Shown one piece after another: positions 8,991-18,689 of a stretch of DNA of 64,000 nucleotides. The stretch lies in assembly GCA_029099685.1 (NCBI GenBank), contig JAQXOO010000015.1:38918-102917 (forward strand), written 5' to 3'. Within the stretch, counting starts at the first letter, position 1, and each line of letters starts with the position of its first letter. The stretch comes from Clostridia bacterium (GTDB lineage: Bacteria > Bacillota > Clostridia > Oscillospirales > Butyricicoccaceae). The position numbers and the translations under genes are program-made. A model generated the notes under the pieces. It made no database searches, had not been told where the DNA came from, and worked only from the letters and a program-made list of their open reading frames with translations.

Positions 8991-11900
8991 TCAGTCCGCG
9001 TTCACCACGTCCACTGCGAAGCGGTGCAGGATGGCTGCCACCTCCGCGCGGGTCGCGGTGCCTTTGGGTGCGATGGTGGTGAGGGTTCGGCCGGTGACCA
9101 GGCCCCGGGCATTGGCCCACCGCAGGGCAGGCAGGGCATATGCCGATACTTCCCCGCTGTCCGTATAGCCGGAAAGGCTGCCGGCGTCCGCGGTGTCATA
9201 GCCCTTATAGGCGGCGTAGCGGTACAGGATGGCCGCCATCTGCTCCCGGGTGATGCTGTCTCCGGTGCCGAACAAGCCGTTTCCGTAGCCGTTGACGATC
9301 CTGTACTGGGAAGCCCAGGTCACCGCGTCGGTGTACCACTGTCCGGGCAGAACGTCGGCATATTCGGCGCTGCCGGAGACCGCCGGCCGGCCCTCCAGCC
9401 GGTACAGCACCGTGACCAGCATGGCGCGGGTCATGGGCGTGCCGGGCGAAAACAGGGTTTCGGTGGTGCCGTTGAACAGGCCCGCTCCGGTGACATACCG
9501 GACGTCCTCGTAATACCAGTTTGCTTCGCTGACATCCAGGAAGCCCGTCCGGATGCTCTCGCCGGGCTGCTGGGTGGCGCCGCTGCTGTCCAGGCCGGCG
9601 GCATATGTTTCCGGCGTGATGTCCGGGGCCTCCAGCCACCGCCGGTAATAGACGCTGGAGCTGCTGCGCTCCTCCAGGGTATAGTCATCCACATAGTGCC
9701 AGATGATCTCGTCGCCGTCCTTGAGGACATAGTCCTGGAGGCCCACGTCGGGATGCCTGCCGTTTACGGTATACATCCAGCCGGAGTTTTTGCCGTTGTA
9801 AAACTCTGCCAGCCAGTAGCCGCCCAGCACAGCGGGCGCCCGGATGGCGGAAACATAATTGCTGTCCGCGCCCCGCTGGCTCAGGCTGTAATCGCCGATG
9901 GCCGCCAGGAACACGTCGTAAACCGTATCGCCCTTGGCGATCTCATAGGTGGTGGTCTTGATCCAGGTGACATACCCGTCATGGTCCCGGACGCCGCCGT
10001 CATGGACGGTGTCGCCGATCAGACGGAAGGTGACCTCCAGGAGGTCTCTGCGGAGGGGGATCTCCTCCATGGCCTCCAGGGCACTGTCCAGCGCCTTTTC
10101 GATCTCCTCGGTGCAGGGGGCCCGCCGGATGGCCGTGCGGCCCTTGCTGTATTCTGCCTTCAGGCCGCTCCAGCCGGCGGCGGCATAGTCGTCCTGGTCA
10201 TAGGTTTCATATGCGCTTTCCAGTTCGTCCAGCGCCCGCTGGATGGCTTTGTCCAGCAGGGTGTCAAACTGCTCCCGCGCCTGGGCCAGCTTGTTTGCGT
10301 TGGGGACCTGGGCCTTCTGGCTGTCAGAGAGCTGCGCGTACAGCGCTTCCGCTTCCTCCAGGGCCTTCAGGGACGCCCGGTCCGCCTTTCGGATGCTCAG
10401 CCGGTCGATGGCCTCGGCCGCCGCGCCGGCGGGATCCGCCGCCAGACGGAAGGAGGCCTCCAGGACAACGTCGCTGCCGGGCATGGTGAAGCTGGCCGTG
10501 CCCTCGGTCACGGACAGGGCCGTGCCGTTCACGGTCAGGCTCACCAGCTCATAACCTGCGGCGGGTGCCGCGGTCACGGTGATCTCCGTGCCGGCAGGTG
10601 CCCGGAAGGCGCTGGGCGTCACGGTGCCGTTGACCGCCGTGACCGTGATGGTGTGGCTGACTGCCGTGTCGGACATGTCATACAGGCTGCTCTTTCCCTC
10701 TTTCAGGCGGAACCAGGAAGCCAGCGCATAGAAGGACTGCTCGGTAGCCATCTGGTTATAGCTGCCGCTTGCACTGTGCCGGAAGCCGTTTTTGCTGCCC
10801 TCTGCATAGAAAGCGCGCAGGCCGTCCAGCAGGGTTTTGCTGTTTTTGGTGAATCCGGCGTCGGAGCCCGGGTCGCGGCCCAGCCCGGTCAGGGCAACGA
10901 TCACCTGGGCGGTGTTTTCGGCCGAAGCGTTCTGCCCTTTGGGCTTGATCTGGCCTTCCCCGTTCATCAGTCCGGCCAGATAATCCAGCGCCTTGTCCAC
11001 AGCGGCCTTCACGCCGTTATCGGTCTGGTAATAGGGCGCCAGCGCCTGCACCGCCATGGCGGTGGTATCGCAGTCGGCGTCGCCCGAGGTGATGTACCAG
11101 CCGCCGTTTTCCAGCTGCTTATCCAGCAGGCTCCGGACCAGGGCGTCCTTGTTTTCCGCCTCATAGCCGGCGGCGTTGATGGCCAGCAGGGCAAAGGCCG
11201 TGCTGTTGTTGCCCTGGCCGGTGACCCAGGCGGTGTCCTCCAGCGCCTTCATCAGGTCCATTCCCTTGTAGGCGGCGGGATCGTTGCCCAGCGCCCGCAG
11301 CGTCAGGGCGATGCGTTCATTCTCGGTGGGCCGGGTCTCGCTGAGGACGCCGGTCTCCGCGTTATAGTTTTCTTCCAGATAGGCGTCCAGCGCTCCGTAA
11401 TAGGCCTCCAGCATGGTCTCCGGGATGGCCTGTCCGCCGCGCGCCAGGCCCAGCATCATCCACTCGCCCCGCTGGGAGCCGGTGGTGACGTCGGTTGCCA
11501 GCAGGGTCCGGGCCGTCTTCTCATAGATCTCCCGCAGGGCCGCAAGCTGCGCCTGTTCCTGTTCCAGTCCGGCCAGTGCCGCCTCGGCGGCGGTCAGATC
11601 CGCATAATTCTCCACCAGCGCCTTCTGGCCTTCGGTCAGCCCGTTATAGGCCGCTCTGGCCGCGCTGATGGCGTCCGCGCTTTCCGTGGTGACCGGCGTG
11701 CCGATGGCATTGATCAGGGCTTCAACCGCATCCGCGGCCTCCCGGTCGGGATCAGGCAGGCCGGTGCCGGTTTCCACCGTGAACCCGCTGAACCACGCCC
11801 GGTCGCTGCCGCCGGCGGCGGAGCTGTCCTTCGCAAAGGCAAAGGTAAAGGTATAGGTGCCGGCCTCCAGCGTCCGTGCAAAGGAACCGTCTACGGTACC

Positions 11901-14900
11901 GCTGATGCCGCCGGCGACCGGTTCATCGCCCAGAGAGATCGTCAGCTTATCATAATCACGCTCCGAGGACACGCCGTAGGCAAAGCCCACGGTGCCCTCA
12001 GCCGTCAGGATGATGGTGACGGAAGTCTGGGAGGTGGAGCTGTTGACACCCACATTGGTGCTTTCAAAGCGTCCGGCTTCTTCGTTGTAGGCCCAGGGGT
12101 AGCCGCCCTGGTCGGCCATGGTGATGTCGGAAAGGCCGCTGCCCGTCAGGGTGACATGCGCCAGGCGCGGGTCGTTCCATTCCACGATATGCTCCCGGCC
12201 GCAGACCGCGCAGGTATAGGTGCGGTAGGCCGGGGAAACCAGGACGGAGCTTTCCCGCGGCGTATGGCCGGTGGCGGGGATGACATCAGTCTTAGTGGCT
12301 TCGCAGCCCTCCCGGCTGCAGATATGGACCAGGGAGCCCTCGGTCTCGCAGCCGGGGGCGGTGTAAACGCAGTTGGTGCAGTCCGTAGGGGTATCCGTGT
12401 GCTCACAGAAGTCGTGGCCCAACGGCACGGTGAATTCCTTGCGGAAGTTCTGGCCGCATCGGATGCAGAGATAGCTGGCATAGCCCTTTTCAGTGCAGGT
12501 GGCCGGGACGCTCTCCTGCAGCTTTCCCTGGACGTGGAAGGTCACATCGGTCTGCCACAGGAGGGCCGGATAGCCGCCGCAGGTGGGGGCAAAGACCTCG
12601 GGATCCAGGTCGGCGTTCTTCATCCCGTCCGCATCCAGCGCTTCGGCAGCGGGATCGGTCTCTGCCGCAGAGGCCAGGTAATAACCCCGGGTCACCGATG
12701 CCTTGCCGCTGTTGAAGCTGCCCAGCAGGCCGCCTGCATTGGTCTCGCCGGTGACGGTGCCCACGCTGTAGCAGTCGGACAGGGCCGCCGTGCCGCTGCC
12801 GTAGCTGGGGCCGGTCAGCTGGCCGCCGATGCCGCCTACATAGGAGGTGCCGGTGACGGCGCCCAGATTGTAGCAGCCGGTCACCGTGATGGCATAGCCG
12901 CTGCTGCCCAGGATGCCGCCCACATTGGTGGTGCCGGTAACGGCGCCTGTGTTATAGCAGCCGGTGACCGTGGTCTCTCCCGCGAAGCCACCGATGATGC
13001 CGCCCACCGACGTTGCGCCGGTGATGCTGCCGCGGTTGACGCAGTTGCGGATGGTGGTGCTGGCCGCGTAGCCGGCGATACCGCCCACGCTGTTGCCGGT
13101 CCCGGTGAGCACGGCCTCGTTGACGCAGTTTTCAATGACCGCACCCCGGGCGTAACCGGTGACCGCGCCGCCGCCCGTCAGGGTGCCGCGGATGGTGAGA
13201 TCCCTGATTTCCGAATCGCTGCCCAGCGCGCCGAACAGGCCCCGGGTGGCGTTGAGGTTGTATACCGCATGGCCGCCGCCCTCCAGCACGGTGGCCCTGC
13301 TCGCGCTCGCCAGCGTGTTGTTCCAGGGATAACCGGCCAGGTCGATGTTGGCGGTCAGCTTGCCGGAGATGGCCTGGGTGTCCTTCTGATTCTGCGCCGA
13401 GAACCAGGCCAGCTCCGCGCCGGTGGCGATCAGGTAAACGTCGTTTTCGTCCCGCTGGGGCTCGGTTTCTGTGGCGCCGTCCCAGGCGTTTTCATCGCTG
13501 TTCACCAGCTCGATGCGCTTGGCCACAGCGGTGTCGTCCTCATCTATGATGAAGCTGCCGGTCTTGTAGCGGTAGCCCGCGCCCCGGATGACATAGCTGT
13601 AGGTTCCTGCCAGGCAGGGGAAGGTGCCGTCGCCGGCCACCACGATCTTGTTGCCATCGCCGTCGGTGAGGGTGACGGTCAGCGCCGCGGGATCCACCCC
13701 ATTGCTGTTGCTGTCAACAAAGGTCAGCTTGCCGACCACAAATTCCGTCTTCGCCAGCGGGATGGTCAGCTGAGGCAGCCGGCTCAGCACCAGGCCGACG
13801 CTGGTCGCGTCAAAGCTCATGGGCTTGCCTTGGGCATAAGTGACTTCCCGGTGGCCGCCGATGGGCGCCGCCGCAAAGCCCCCCAGCTTGATCGCGCCGT
13901 TGAGGGTGTAGCTGCTTTGATTCCAATATTTCGGGATGGTGATGGTGATGTTCTGGCGCACCGGGTTGCCGCTGAAATCGTAAACGCCGAAACCGCCGCC
14001 GCCCGGATTGGACCGGAAGGAAGCGCCGTCCTCGCCGAGATAATACAGGCTGAAGTTGAAGTTATACACGCCGGACAGCTTCTCCGCCGGGCTGAGCAGA
14101 CCGGTGAACTGTACCTTGATCGTGTCGCCCGCGTGGATCTCGGCGTCCGCAGCCAGTGGGTTGCCGTCCGCGTCCTGCAGCGCATAGCTGACTCCGCGCG
14201 CGGTGACCACCTGATAGGCCGCATGGCCGTCCTTCTCCACCTTGATGATGTGGCGGCCGGTAGTCAGGCCGGAAACGGTGACTGCGCCATCCGCCACGGT
14301 GACGCCCTCACCGGTGAAGCCGCCGAAGGTCATCTCGTCCGAAACCACCGATCGGTCCACCGTGACGGTGCAGCCATCCTCGGGGGTAAAGGTGTAGCTT
14401 GCGCCCTCTCCACCCAGATAGAATAGCGTGTCATGCTCGGCGTCCAGGGCGGTGGCGGCGCTGTCCAGACGGTCCATCATCATGTTGGTCCCGATGGACG
14501 AGCCCTCCCCGCCCACGGTGACGACCACCACGCCGGTGCACTCGGGCCAGATAGCCGAGAACTGGCTGCCGCCCATGCCGGGCGCATTGGTCATGGCGTC
14601 ATAGGTCACCAACACGATGGCGGTACCCGCCTTATTGGCGGTCATGGTGGCCACCGAGCTGTTGTTCGCGTCGGGGATGACGGTGACAATATCGCTGGGG
14701 TTGCCCTCGGCATCAATGACGGTGTAATGCATGTCGGGGAGGCCCACCTTGGCGTTCATAAAGCTCTCAATGGACATCCAGTTGCGGAACACATTGAATT
14801 CAAAGGTCTCTCCCACATCCAGGTCCAGCCAGCCCTGGCCGTTGGCGTTCAGATAGATGTTCGCCATGTCATAGACGTTCTTGTCAAAGCGGCAGACCGT

Positions 14901-17882
14901 GTCCTTTGTGAACGTGGCGCTGTTCAGGTTCAGATCCTCCGCCGTGACCCCGACCTCCGTGTCGGCCGTCCACTTGGTGAAGTTCCAGTAGGTCACGCCG
15001 GCGGGGTTCTGCACCCGGTAGAAATGGTTGGCCGAGGTCTGCGGCACCCGGAAGACGGCGGTGACGCCGTTTTCATCCTCAGTCACCGTGGATCGCGCAA
15101 AGGTGTAGACATAATAGGTTCCAAACGTGCCCGCCGCGATGGTGGAGCCCGCCGGGGCCGTGATGGTGATCTCATAGGCCTGCGGGATGCTGGCGCTGAG
15201 CGAATCGTTGACCGTGGGGGTCTTCTTCACCGTGGCCGGGAGGTGATTCGCCGCGCGCTCGCCGATTGGCGTAAAGTCCGCCTGCACCGTGTCACCCACC
15301 GCAAACAGGCAGGAGGTGTAATCCGTGCCCCAGCTGTTCGCCCGGCCCAGCTCAATAACACGCTCATTGCCGTCCGCGCCGGTCACGGTGACGGCGATGG
15401 TATAATCGGTGTCCTTGACCCAGCCGCTGTTGCTGGCATAGATCTGGTACATGCGCTGGAGTTTAAAGGAATTGTGCTCCGCGGAAACCGTGAGCTTCAG
15501 GCCGCCGTTGTAAGCGCCGTTGGCATCATAGCCCTCTGCCCAATAGTCTCCTGCAGGCAGACTGACGGTATAAACGCCATCGTTGGCCGTGATGTCCGCC
15601 AGCAGGTCGGTCTCACCCTTCACATCGTCCGTGTAGGTATACAGCTTGAATTCGTTCACCTGGGCGCTGTGTACGCCGGACAGGGTGACCGGAATGGTCT
15701 CCGGCCCGGCGGCCTTCAGCGCGAACAGGTAGCCGCTGTCATTCTTGTAATAGAGAACGCCGTCCGCATCGGCGATGACGCTGCAGACGCAGTAATTCTG
15801 GGCGTCCGAATCCGGGGTATACAGCGTCTCCTGAACGGCTTCGGAGCCGTCGGCCTTCGCCTTGATGACATTGACGCCGCCCGGGTTGTTGTTATAGGTC
15901 ACATACAGGTACAGGTATCCGGTGTCCTCATAAGCGGTGGACAGCAGGATCGAGCACTGGGGATAGGCAGGCTCCTCCACGCTCCACTTGACCTCCTTGG
16001 TCGCCGGATCGACGCAGACCACGCTCTGATTGCCGCTCCAGCTGCCGACGCCGAGGTAGACCAGGCCGTCATAGACCACGGGCGTGCCGGTCGAGCCCGA
16101 ACCGTATCCCGAGCAGTCCACCGTGTTCAACTCACCCAGTGTGCCGTCGGCGTTCAGCTCGGCCCAGCACAGCTTGGCCGTGTAGCCGGAAAACCAGACC
16201 TTGCCGTCTGCGCAGCAGATGCTGGAGCGGATCTTTTCGCATACCTCGCCGCAATCGAGGTCGGCCTTTGCCTCGCCGGTCAGCTTGTCGCGGCTGACCA
16301 GATGGCCCGCGTCGTTGCCGACAACAATATAATCGCCCACAACGGCCGCACCTGCCCAGTAGAAACCTGCGGAATCCAGCACGCGCCACTTAACGGCGCC
16401 GGTGCGGGCGTTGAGGCAGACAAAGGCATATTCGCCGCCGTAGCCAAAGCCCACATAAACATAGCCGTCCGCATAGATGATGGAGCTCTGGGACTGTCCG
16501 CCCTTTTCATCGGTGTACACCCACAGGGATTCCAGCGTTTTGGCGCTGAAAGCCTGTACCTTGCCGCCGCCCAGGGGGCAGAACAGGATGCCGTCGCCAT
16601 AGGTGGGGGGAACGGTACCCCAACTGGTGGCAGCCGCCATCGTGGTGCTGGCCTTGACCGAACCGTCCGACCCATCCACCCGTTTCAGGGTGCTGCCGCA
16701 CATGGTGATGATGTCTCCGTCCACCAGGATCATCGGGCTGGGCGCGTCGCTCCAGCCGGTATTGAGCTGCTCCGCCCATACCAACTGGGTGAAGTCAGCC
16801 GCAATGGGTGTCCGTGCATCAGTGACGCCGTTGTTCCGGGCGTTGCCGCGGAAGCTGGGCCAATCAGATGGCAGATCGACAATCTCGACCGTGGGCCCCT
16901 CCGCGACGCCCTCGACGGTGACAGTCTGTGCTTCGTTGATCTCTTCGATGGTATAAACGCCGTCGGATTCGGTCAGCGGCCGGCCGTTCGCCTTGACGGC
17001 GAAATCGGCGGTCGCTTCATAGCCGTCCGCAATGGCGACCGTGAAGCGGAAGCTGCCGCCCGCCGTTACAGGAGAGGACCAGCCCTCCACCGCTTCGGCC
17101 GTGTAGCCGTCGCCCGCGGGCAGGATTACGGCATAGGTATTAGGCTCCGCCGCCGTCTCCACCGTCACGGTATAGGTTTTGCTGCCGCAGGTAATGGTGA
17201 TCTCCGTGTCCGTCTCCACCGGGATGCCCACGCCCCGGCGGTATTCGGCCTCGCCCACCTTGACCGTTACTTTATCCTGCTTGTTCTCGGCGGCCGCTAT
17301 GATGTTCACGGTGTCCACCGCCGCGCCCACTGTCAGGGTATAATCTGAGATTTCCTTGTCGAATTCAGGCTCCAGCTCCCCCTCACTGGCCGAAAGGCTG
17401 GCCAGCCAGTCCGGATTTGTGTCATAGGCGCCGCCCAGGTCCGCGCCCAGATCACAGGTATACATGACCCGGATCACGTCGCCGTCCGCAAGATCGGTGA
17501 CGTCGGCAAAGCCGACATTCGGGAACCAGTCGTTCAGCGTGCCCATCCAGCCGGATCCGTTGCCGCCGTCCATCTCGGCCAGGCCGTTGATGGAGCTGAT
17601 ATAACTACCATCTGCGCCTACGGACGCGATCTCATTCGCATCCAGCGCGGCTTTGATACAGCTCATCATGGTGGACGCCTCCGTGAGCGCCACCGAGGTC
17701 TCCACCAAGGTCCCTTCCCAGGCTGCGCCGTTCTCCCTGGAATAAGTGGTGTTTTCCACAATGACCTGAACGGTTCCCAGGTTCTCGCCTGTCTCCCCTG
17801 TCCCGCCTGCCAGGACTGCTGTGGGGAACATTCCCAGCAGCAGAGCCGCTGTCAGAAACAGGCTCAGCAATCTCCTTTTCAT
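8991..17882 (-). CDS. giant SLH surface protein with two DUF4430 domains, PQQ-type propeller and transcobalamin-like toroid
   Basis: A 2,963-residue secreted protein. Order: signal peptide 1-25; DUF4430 #1 about 37-150; cadherin-like sandwich about 158-242; PQQ-type beta-propeller about 340-725; Ig-like and carboxypeptidase-type modules about 730-1460; GLUG-like repeats about 1560-1737 (SVGGIAGYA, NVGGILGSS); a CxxC-rich segment about 1795-1905; a jelly-roll-like part about 1906-2040; a helical linker; an alpha/alpha toroid about 2110-2405 (GEWMMLGLARGG, CDTTAMAVQALAPYY); a bacterial repeat about 2410-2480; a FIVAR-like helical part; DUF4430 #2 about 2615-2735; three SLH repeats 2780-2963. 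Toroid plus DUF4430 is the transcobalamin/intrinsic-factor layout. ATG 17882 follows GGAGGG. A cobalamin riboswitch lies about 430 bases upstream with one tiny gene between. Cobalamin binding is inferred. Polysaccharide or peptide ligands are alternatives. Confidence 0.9.
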   Translation of the reverse strand: MKRRLLSLFLTAALLLGMFPTAVLAGGTGETGENLGTVQVIVENTTYSRENGAAWEGTLVETSVALTEASTMMSCIKAALDANEIASVGADGSYISSINGLAEMDGGNGSGWMGTLNDWFPNVGFADVTDLADGDVIRVMYTCDLGADLGGAYDTNPDWLASLSASEGELEPEFDKEISDYTLTVGAAVDTVNIIAAAENKQDKVTVKVGEAEYRRGVGIPVETDTEITITCGSKTYTVTVETAAEPNTYAVILPAGDGYTAEAVEGWSSPVTAGGSFRFTVAIADGYEATADFAVKANGRPLTESDGVYTIEEINEAQTVTVEGVAEGPTVEIVDLPSDWPSFRGNARNNGVTDARTPIAADFTQLVWAEQLNTGWSDAPSPMILVDGDIITMCGSTLKRVDGSDGSVKASTTMAAATSWGTVPPTYGDGILFCPLGGGKVQAFSAKTLESLWVYTDEKGGQSQSSIIYADGYVYVGFGYGGEYAFVCLNARTGAVKWRVLDSAGFYWAGAAVVGDYIVVGNDAGHLVSRDKLTGEAKADLDCGEVCEKIRSSICCADGKVWFSGYTAKLCWAELNADGTLGELNTVDCSGYGSGSTGTPVVYDGLVYLGVGSWSGNQSVVCVDPATKEVKWSVEEPAYPQCSILLSTAYEDTGYLYLYVTYNNNPGGVNVIKAKADGSEAVQETLYTPDSDAQNYCVCSVIADADGVLYYKNDSGYLFALKAAGPETIPVTLSGVHSAQVNEFKLYTYTDDVKGETDLLADITANDGVYTVSLPAGDYWAEGYDANGAYNGGLKLTVSAEHNSFKLQRMYQIYASNSGWVKDTDYTIAVTVTGADGNERVIELGRANSWGTDYTSCLFAVGDTVQADFTPIGERAANHLPATVKKTPTVNDSLSASIPQAYEITITAPAGSTIAAGTFGTYYVYTFARSTVTEDENGVTAVFRVPQTSANHFYRVQNPAGVTYWNFTKWTADTEVGVTAEDLNLNSATFTKDTVCRFDKNVYDMANIYLNANGQGWLDLDVGETFEFNVFRNWMSIESFMNAKVGLPDMHYTVIDAEGNPSDIVTVIPDANNSSVATMTANKAGTAIVLVTYDAMTNAPGMGGSQFSAIWPECTGVVVVTVGGEGSSIGTNMMMDRLDSAATALDAEHDTLFYLGGEGASYTFTPEDGCTVTVDRSVVSDEMTFGGFTGEGVTVADGAVTVSGLTTGRHIIKVEKDGHAAYQVVTARGVSYALQDADGNPLAADAEIHAGDTIKVQFTGLLSPAEKLSGVYNFNFSLYYLGEDGASFRSNPGGGGFGVYDFSGNPVRQNITITIPKYWNQSSYTLNGAIKLGGFAAAPIGGHREVTYAQGKPMSFDATSVGLVLSRLPQLTIPLAKTEFVVGKLTFVDSNSNGVDPAALTVTLTDGDGNKIVVAGDGTFPCLAGTYSYVIRGAGYRYKTGSFIIDEDDTAVAKRIELVNSDENAWDGATETEPQRDENDVYLIATGAELAWFSAQNQKDTQAISGKLTANIDLAGYPWNNTLASASRATVLEGGGHAVYNLNATRGLFGALGSDSEIRDLTIRGTLTGGGAVTGYARGAVIENCVNEAVLTGTGNSVGGIAGYAASTTIRNCVNRGSITGATSVGGIIGGFAGETTVTGCYNTGAVTGTTNVGGILGSSGYAITVTGCYNLGAVTGTSYVGGIGGQLTGPSYGSGTAALSDCYSVGTVTGETNAGGLLGSFNSGKASVTRGYYLASAAETDPAAEALDADGMKNADLDPEVFAPTCGGYPALLWQTDVTFHVQGKLQESVPATCTEKGYASYLCIRCGQNFRKEFTVPLGHDFCEHTDTPTDCTNCVYTAPGCETEGSLVHICSREGCEATKTDVIPATGHTPRESSVLVSPAYRTYTCAVCGREHIVEWNDPRLAHVTLTGSGLSDITMADQGGYPWAYNEEAGRFESTNVGVNSSTSQTSVTIILTAEGTVGFAYGVSSERDYDKLTISLGDEPVAGGISGTVDGSFARTLEAGTYTFTFAFAKDSSAAGGSDRAWFSGFTVETGTGLPDPDREAADAVEALINAIGTPVTTESADAISAARAAYNGLTEGQKALVENYADLTAAEAALAGLEQEQAQLAALREIYEKTARTLLATDVTTGSQRGEWMMLGLARGGQAIPETMLEAYYGALDAYLEENYNAETGVLSETRPTENERIALTLRALGNDPAAYKGMDLMKALEDTAWVTGQGNNSTAFALLAINAAGYEAENKDALVRSLLDKQLENGGWYITSGDADCDTTAMAVQALAPYYQTDNGVKAAVDKALDYLAGLMNGEGQIKPKGQNASAENTAQVIVALTGLGRDPGSDAGFTKNSKTLLDGLRAFYAEGSKNGFRHSASGSYNQMATEQSFYALASWFRLKEGKSSLYDMSDTAVSHTITVTAVNGTVTPSAFRAPAGTEITVTAAPAAGYELVSLTVNGTALSVTEGTASFTMPGSDVVLEASFRLAADPAGAAAEAIDRLSIRKADRASLKALEEAEALYAQLSDSQKAQVPNANKLAQAREQFDTLLDKAIQRALDELESAYETYDQDDYAAAGWSGLKAEYSKGRTAIRRAPCTEEIEKALDSALEAMEEIPLRRDLLEVTFRLIGDTVHDGGVRDHDGYVTWIKTTTYEIAKGDTVYDVFLAAIGDYSLSQRGADSNYVSAIRAPAVLGGYWLAEFYNGKNSGWMYTVNGRHPDVGLQDYVLKDGDEIIWHYVDDYTLEERSSSSVYYRRWLEAPDITPETYAAGLDSSGATQQPGESIRTGFLDVSEANWYYEDVRYVTGAGLFNGTTETLFSPGTPMTRAMLVTVLYRLEGRPAVSGSAEYADVLPGQWYTDAVTWASQYRIVNGYGNGLFGTGDSITREQMAAILYRYAAYKGYDTADAGSLSGYTDSGEVSAYALPALRWANARGLVTGRTLTTIAPKGTATRAEVAAILHRFAVDVVNAD

Positions 17883-17956
17883 TGATTTTCCCTCCTGATT
17901 TTCGTTTTTAACGTCCTTCTATTTCAACCGCGCCGTACGCGGGCTTTTCTCCAAAC

Positions 17957-18020
17957 AAAAAGGAGGTCCAGCACGCCCGCGGAACGGCGCTGTGCCGCCT
18001 GCGGACGATGCCGGGCCTCC
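17957..18020 (-). terminator. terminator-like hairpin after yezD-like gene
   Basis: On the minus strand GGAGGCCCGGCA pairs with TGCTGGACCTCC (one mismatch, one wobble) around an internal GC-rich stem, followed by TTTTTG. It could end the short riboswitch-yezD transcript or leak into the giant gene. No convincing separate promoter was found in the 75 bases between it and the giant gene. Confidence 0.6.
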
Positions 18021-18049
18021 GGTTTTCCGGTCGGTCCTGGTCAGGTTGT

Positions 18050-18193
18050 TCATAATTTGATCTTTTTGCTGACGTCCATCATGGTGGGCTTTCCCTCGTG
18101 AACGGTGATGGTGACGGTGCCGTAATTCAGCCTCCGCAGCGTTTCCAGAATGGTCCGCTCCGCGGGATCCAGCGTTTGTTCCTTGTGTTCCAT
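18050..18193 (-). CDS. yezD: YezD-like small protein (DUF2292)
   Basis: A 47-residue protein behind GGGAGGG. The core ILETLRRLNYGTVTITVHEG is the typical YezD/DUF2292 pattern (LRxLxYGTVTIxVxDGK), ending in a basic tail (SKKIKL). YezD proteins are very small, of uncharacterised function, and often found near sulfur and transport genes. Here the gene is the first one behind a cobalamin riboswitch and terminator and precedes the giant DUF4430 protein, which suggests a link with cobalamin limitation (inference). Confidence 0.8.
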   Translation of the reverse strand: MEHKEQTLDPAERTILETLRRLNYGTVTITVHEGKPTMMDVSKKIKL

Positions 18194-18205
18194 AAGGCCC
18201 TCCCC

Positions 18206-18243
18206 GAAAAAAATAACGGCTGCAGCGATTGCTCGCTGCAGCC
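18206..18243 (-). terminator. riboswitch expression-platform terminator
   Basis: A perfect 11-bp stem GGCTGCAGCGA-GCAA-TCGCTGCAGCC is followed on the minus strand by GTTATTTTTTT. It stands between the cobalamin aptamer and the yezD-like gene, so ligand-induced termination is the expected mode. Confidence 0.9.
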
Positions 18244-18307
18244 GAATTCCTGCCTGATCTCTGTTTTCCGTACCGCCATGCTCCGGGCGGTCTTCACCGG
18301 GCGCTCT

Positions 18308-18505
18308 GATCGTCGGTCTTCTGGCTTGCGTTTGTGGGGCAGCGCCCCTGCGTCCGGCTTCCTACCTTCTCGGTTTCCCAATGGCCAACTTTCGTTGCGG
18401 AACCGGCCTCAACGCTTACAGCTGCGGTACAGCGGGGCATTTCACCCCATTATCTCATCCCGGACCCATGGGCTGAAGCCGTTAGGGTACAGGACTCGAT
18501 CAAGC
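18308..18505 (-). promoter_or_regulatory. cobalamin riboswitch
   Basis: Read on the minus strand, the leader contains the recognisable cobalamin aptamer blocks in order: GGGATGAGATAATGGGGTGA with AATGCCCCGCTGTACCGC, a CTGTAAGCG block, CATTGGGAAACCGAGAAGG, and the 3' block AAGCCAGAAGACCGACGATC. Size and order fit the class. A promoter lies just upstream and an intrinsic terminator about 65 bases downstream. In this class, bound adenosyl- or other cobalamin switches off downstream expression, normally B12 uptake, synthesis or B12-independent isozymes. Boundaries are approximate. Confidence 0.9.
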
Positions 18506-18532
18506 GATTATTCTTTTTTGCCTTTTTATTAT

Positions 18533-18562
18533 ATAATATACCTGTCTTTCCGGAAAAGTCAA
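18533..18562 (-). promoter_or_regulatory. Promoter of the riboswitch transcript
   Basis: TTGACT (18562-18557), 18-base spacer, TATTAT (18538-18533), within an AT-rich patch that also offers TATAAT. Confidence 0.75.
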
Positions 18563-18689
18563 CCCCTCTCCGCCGCCCCGGAAACCGCGGCCATGGCCCA
18601 CGCCATACGTATGGGACCCCAAGGGAACGCATCCGTGATCCTCCCGCCGCGGAGCCGGCAGTCAAGGCCCTTTTAGGTGCTTTTCCTTT

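Noticed and set aside
12800..13200. DNA-level tandem repeat array inside the giant gene
   Set aside because: The GLUG-like repeats are similar at protein level, but their DNA copies are too diverged to be a recent tandem array.
9024..17348. Very long open frames on the plus strand opposite the giant surface protein (1,800 and 971 codons)
   Set aside because: They lack ribosome sites and protein-like composition (His/Gly/Arg/Ala-rich) and follow from GC-biased third positions of the real gene on the other strand.
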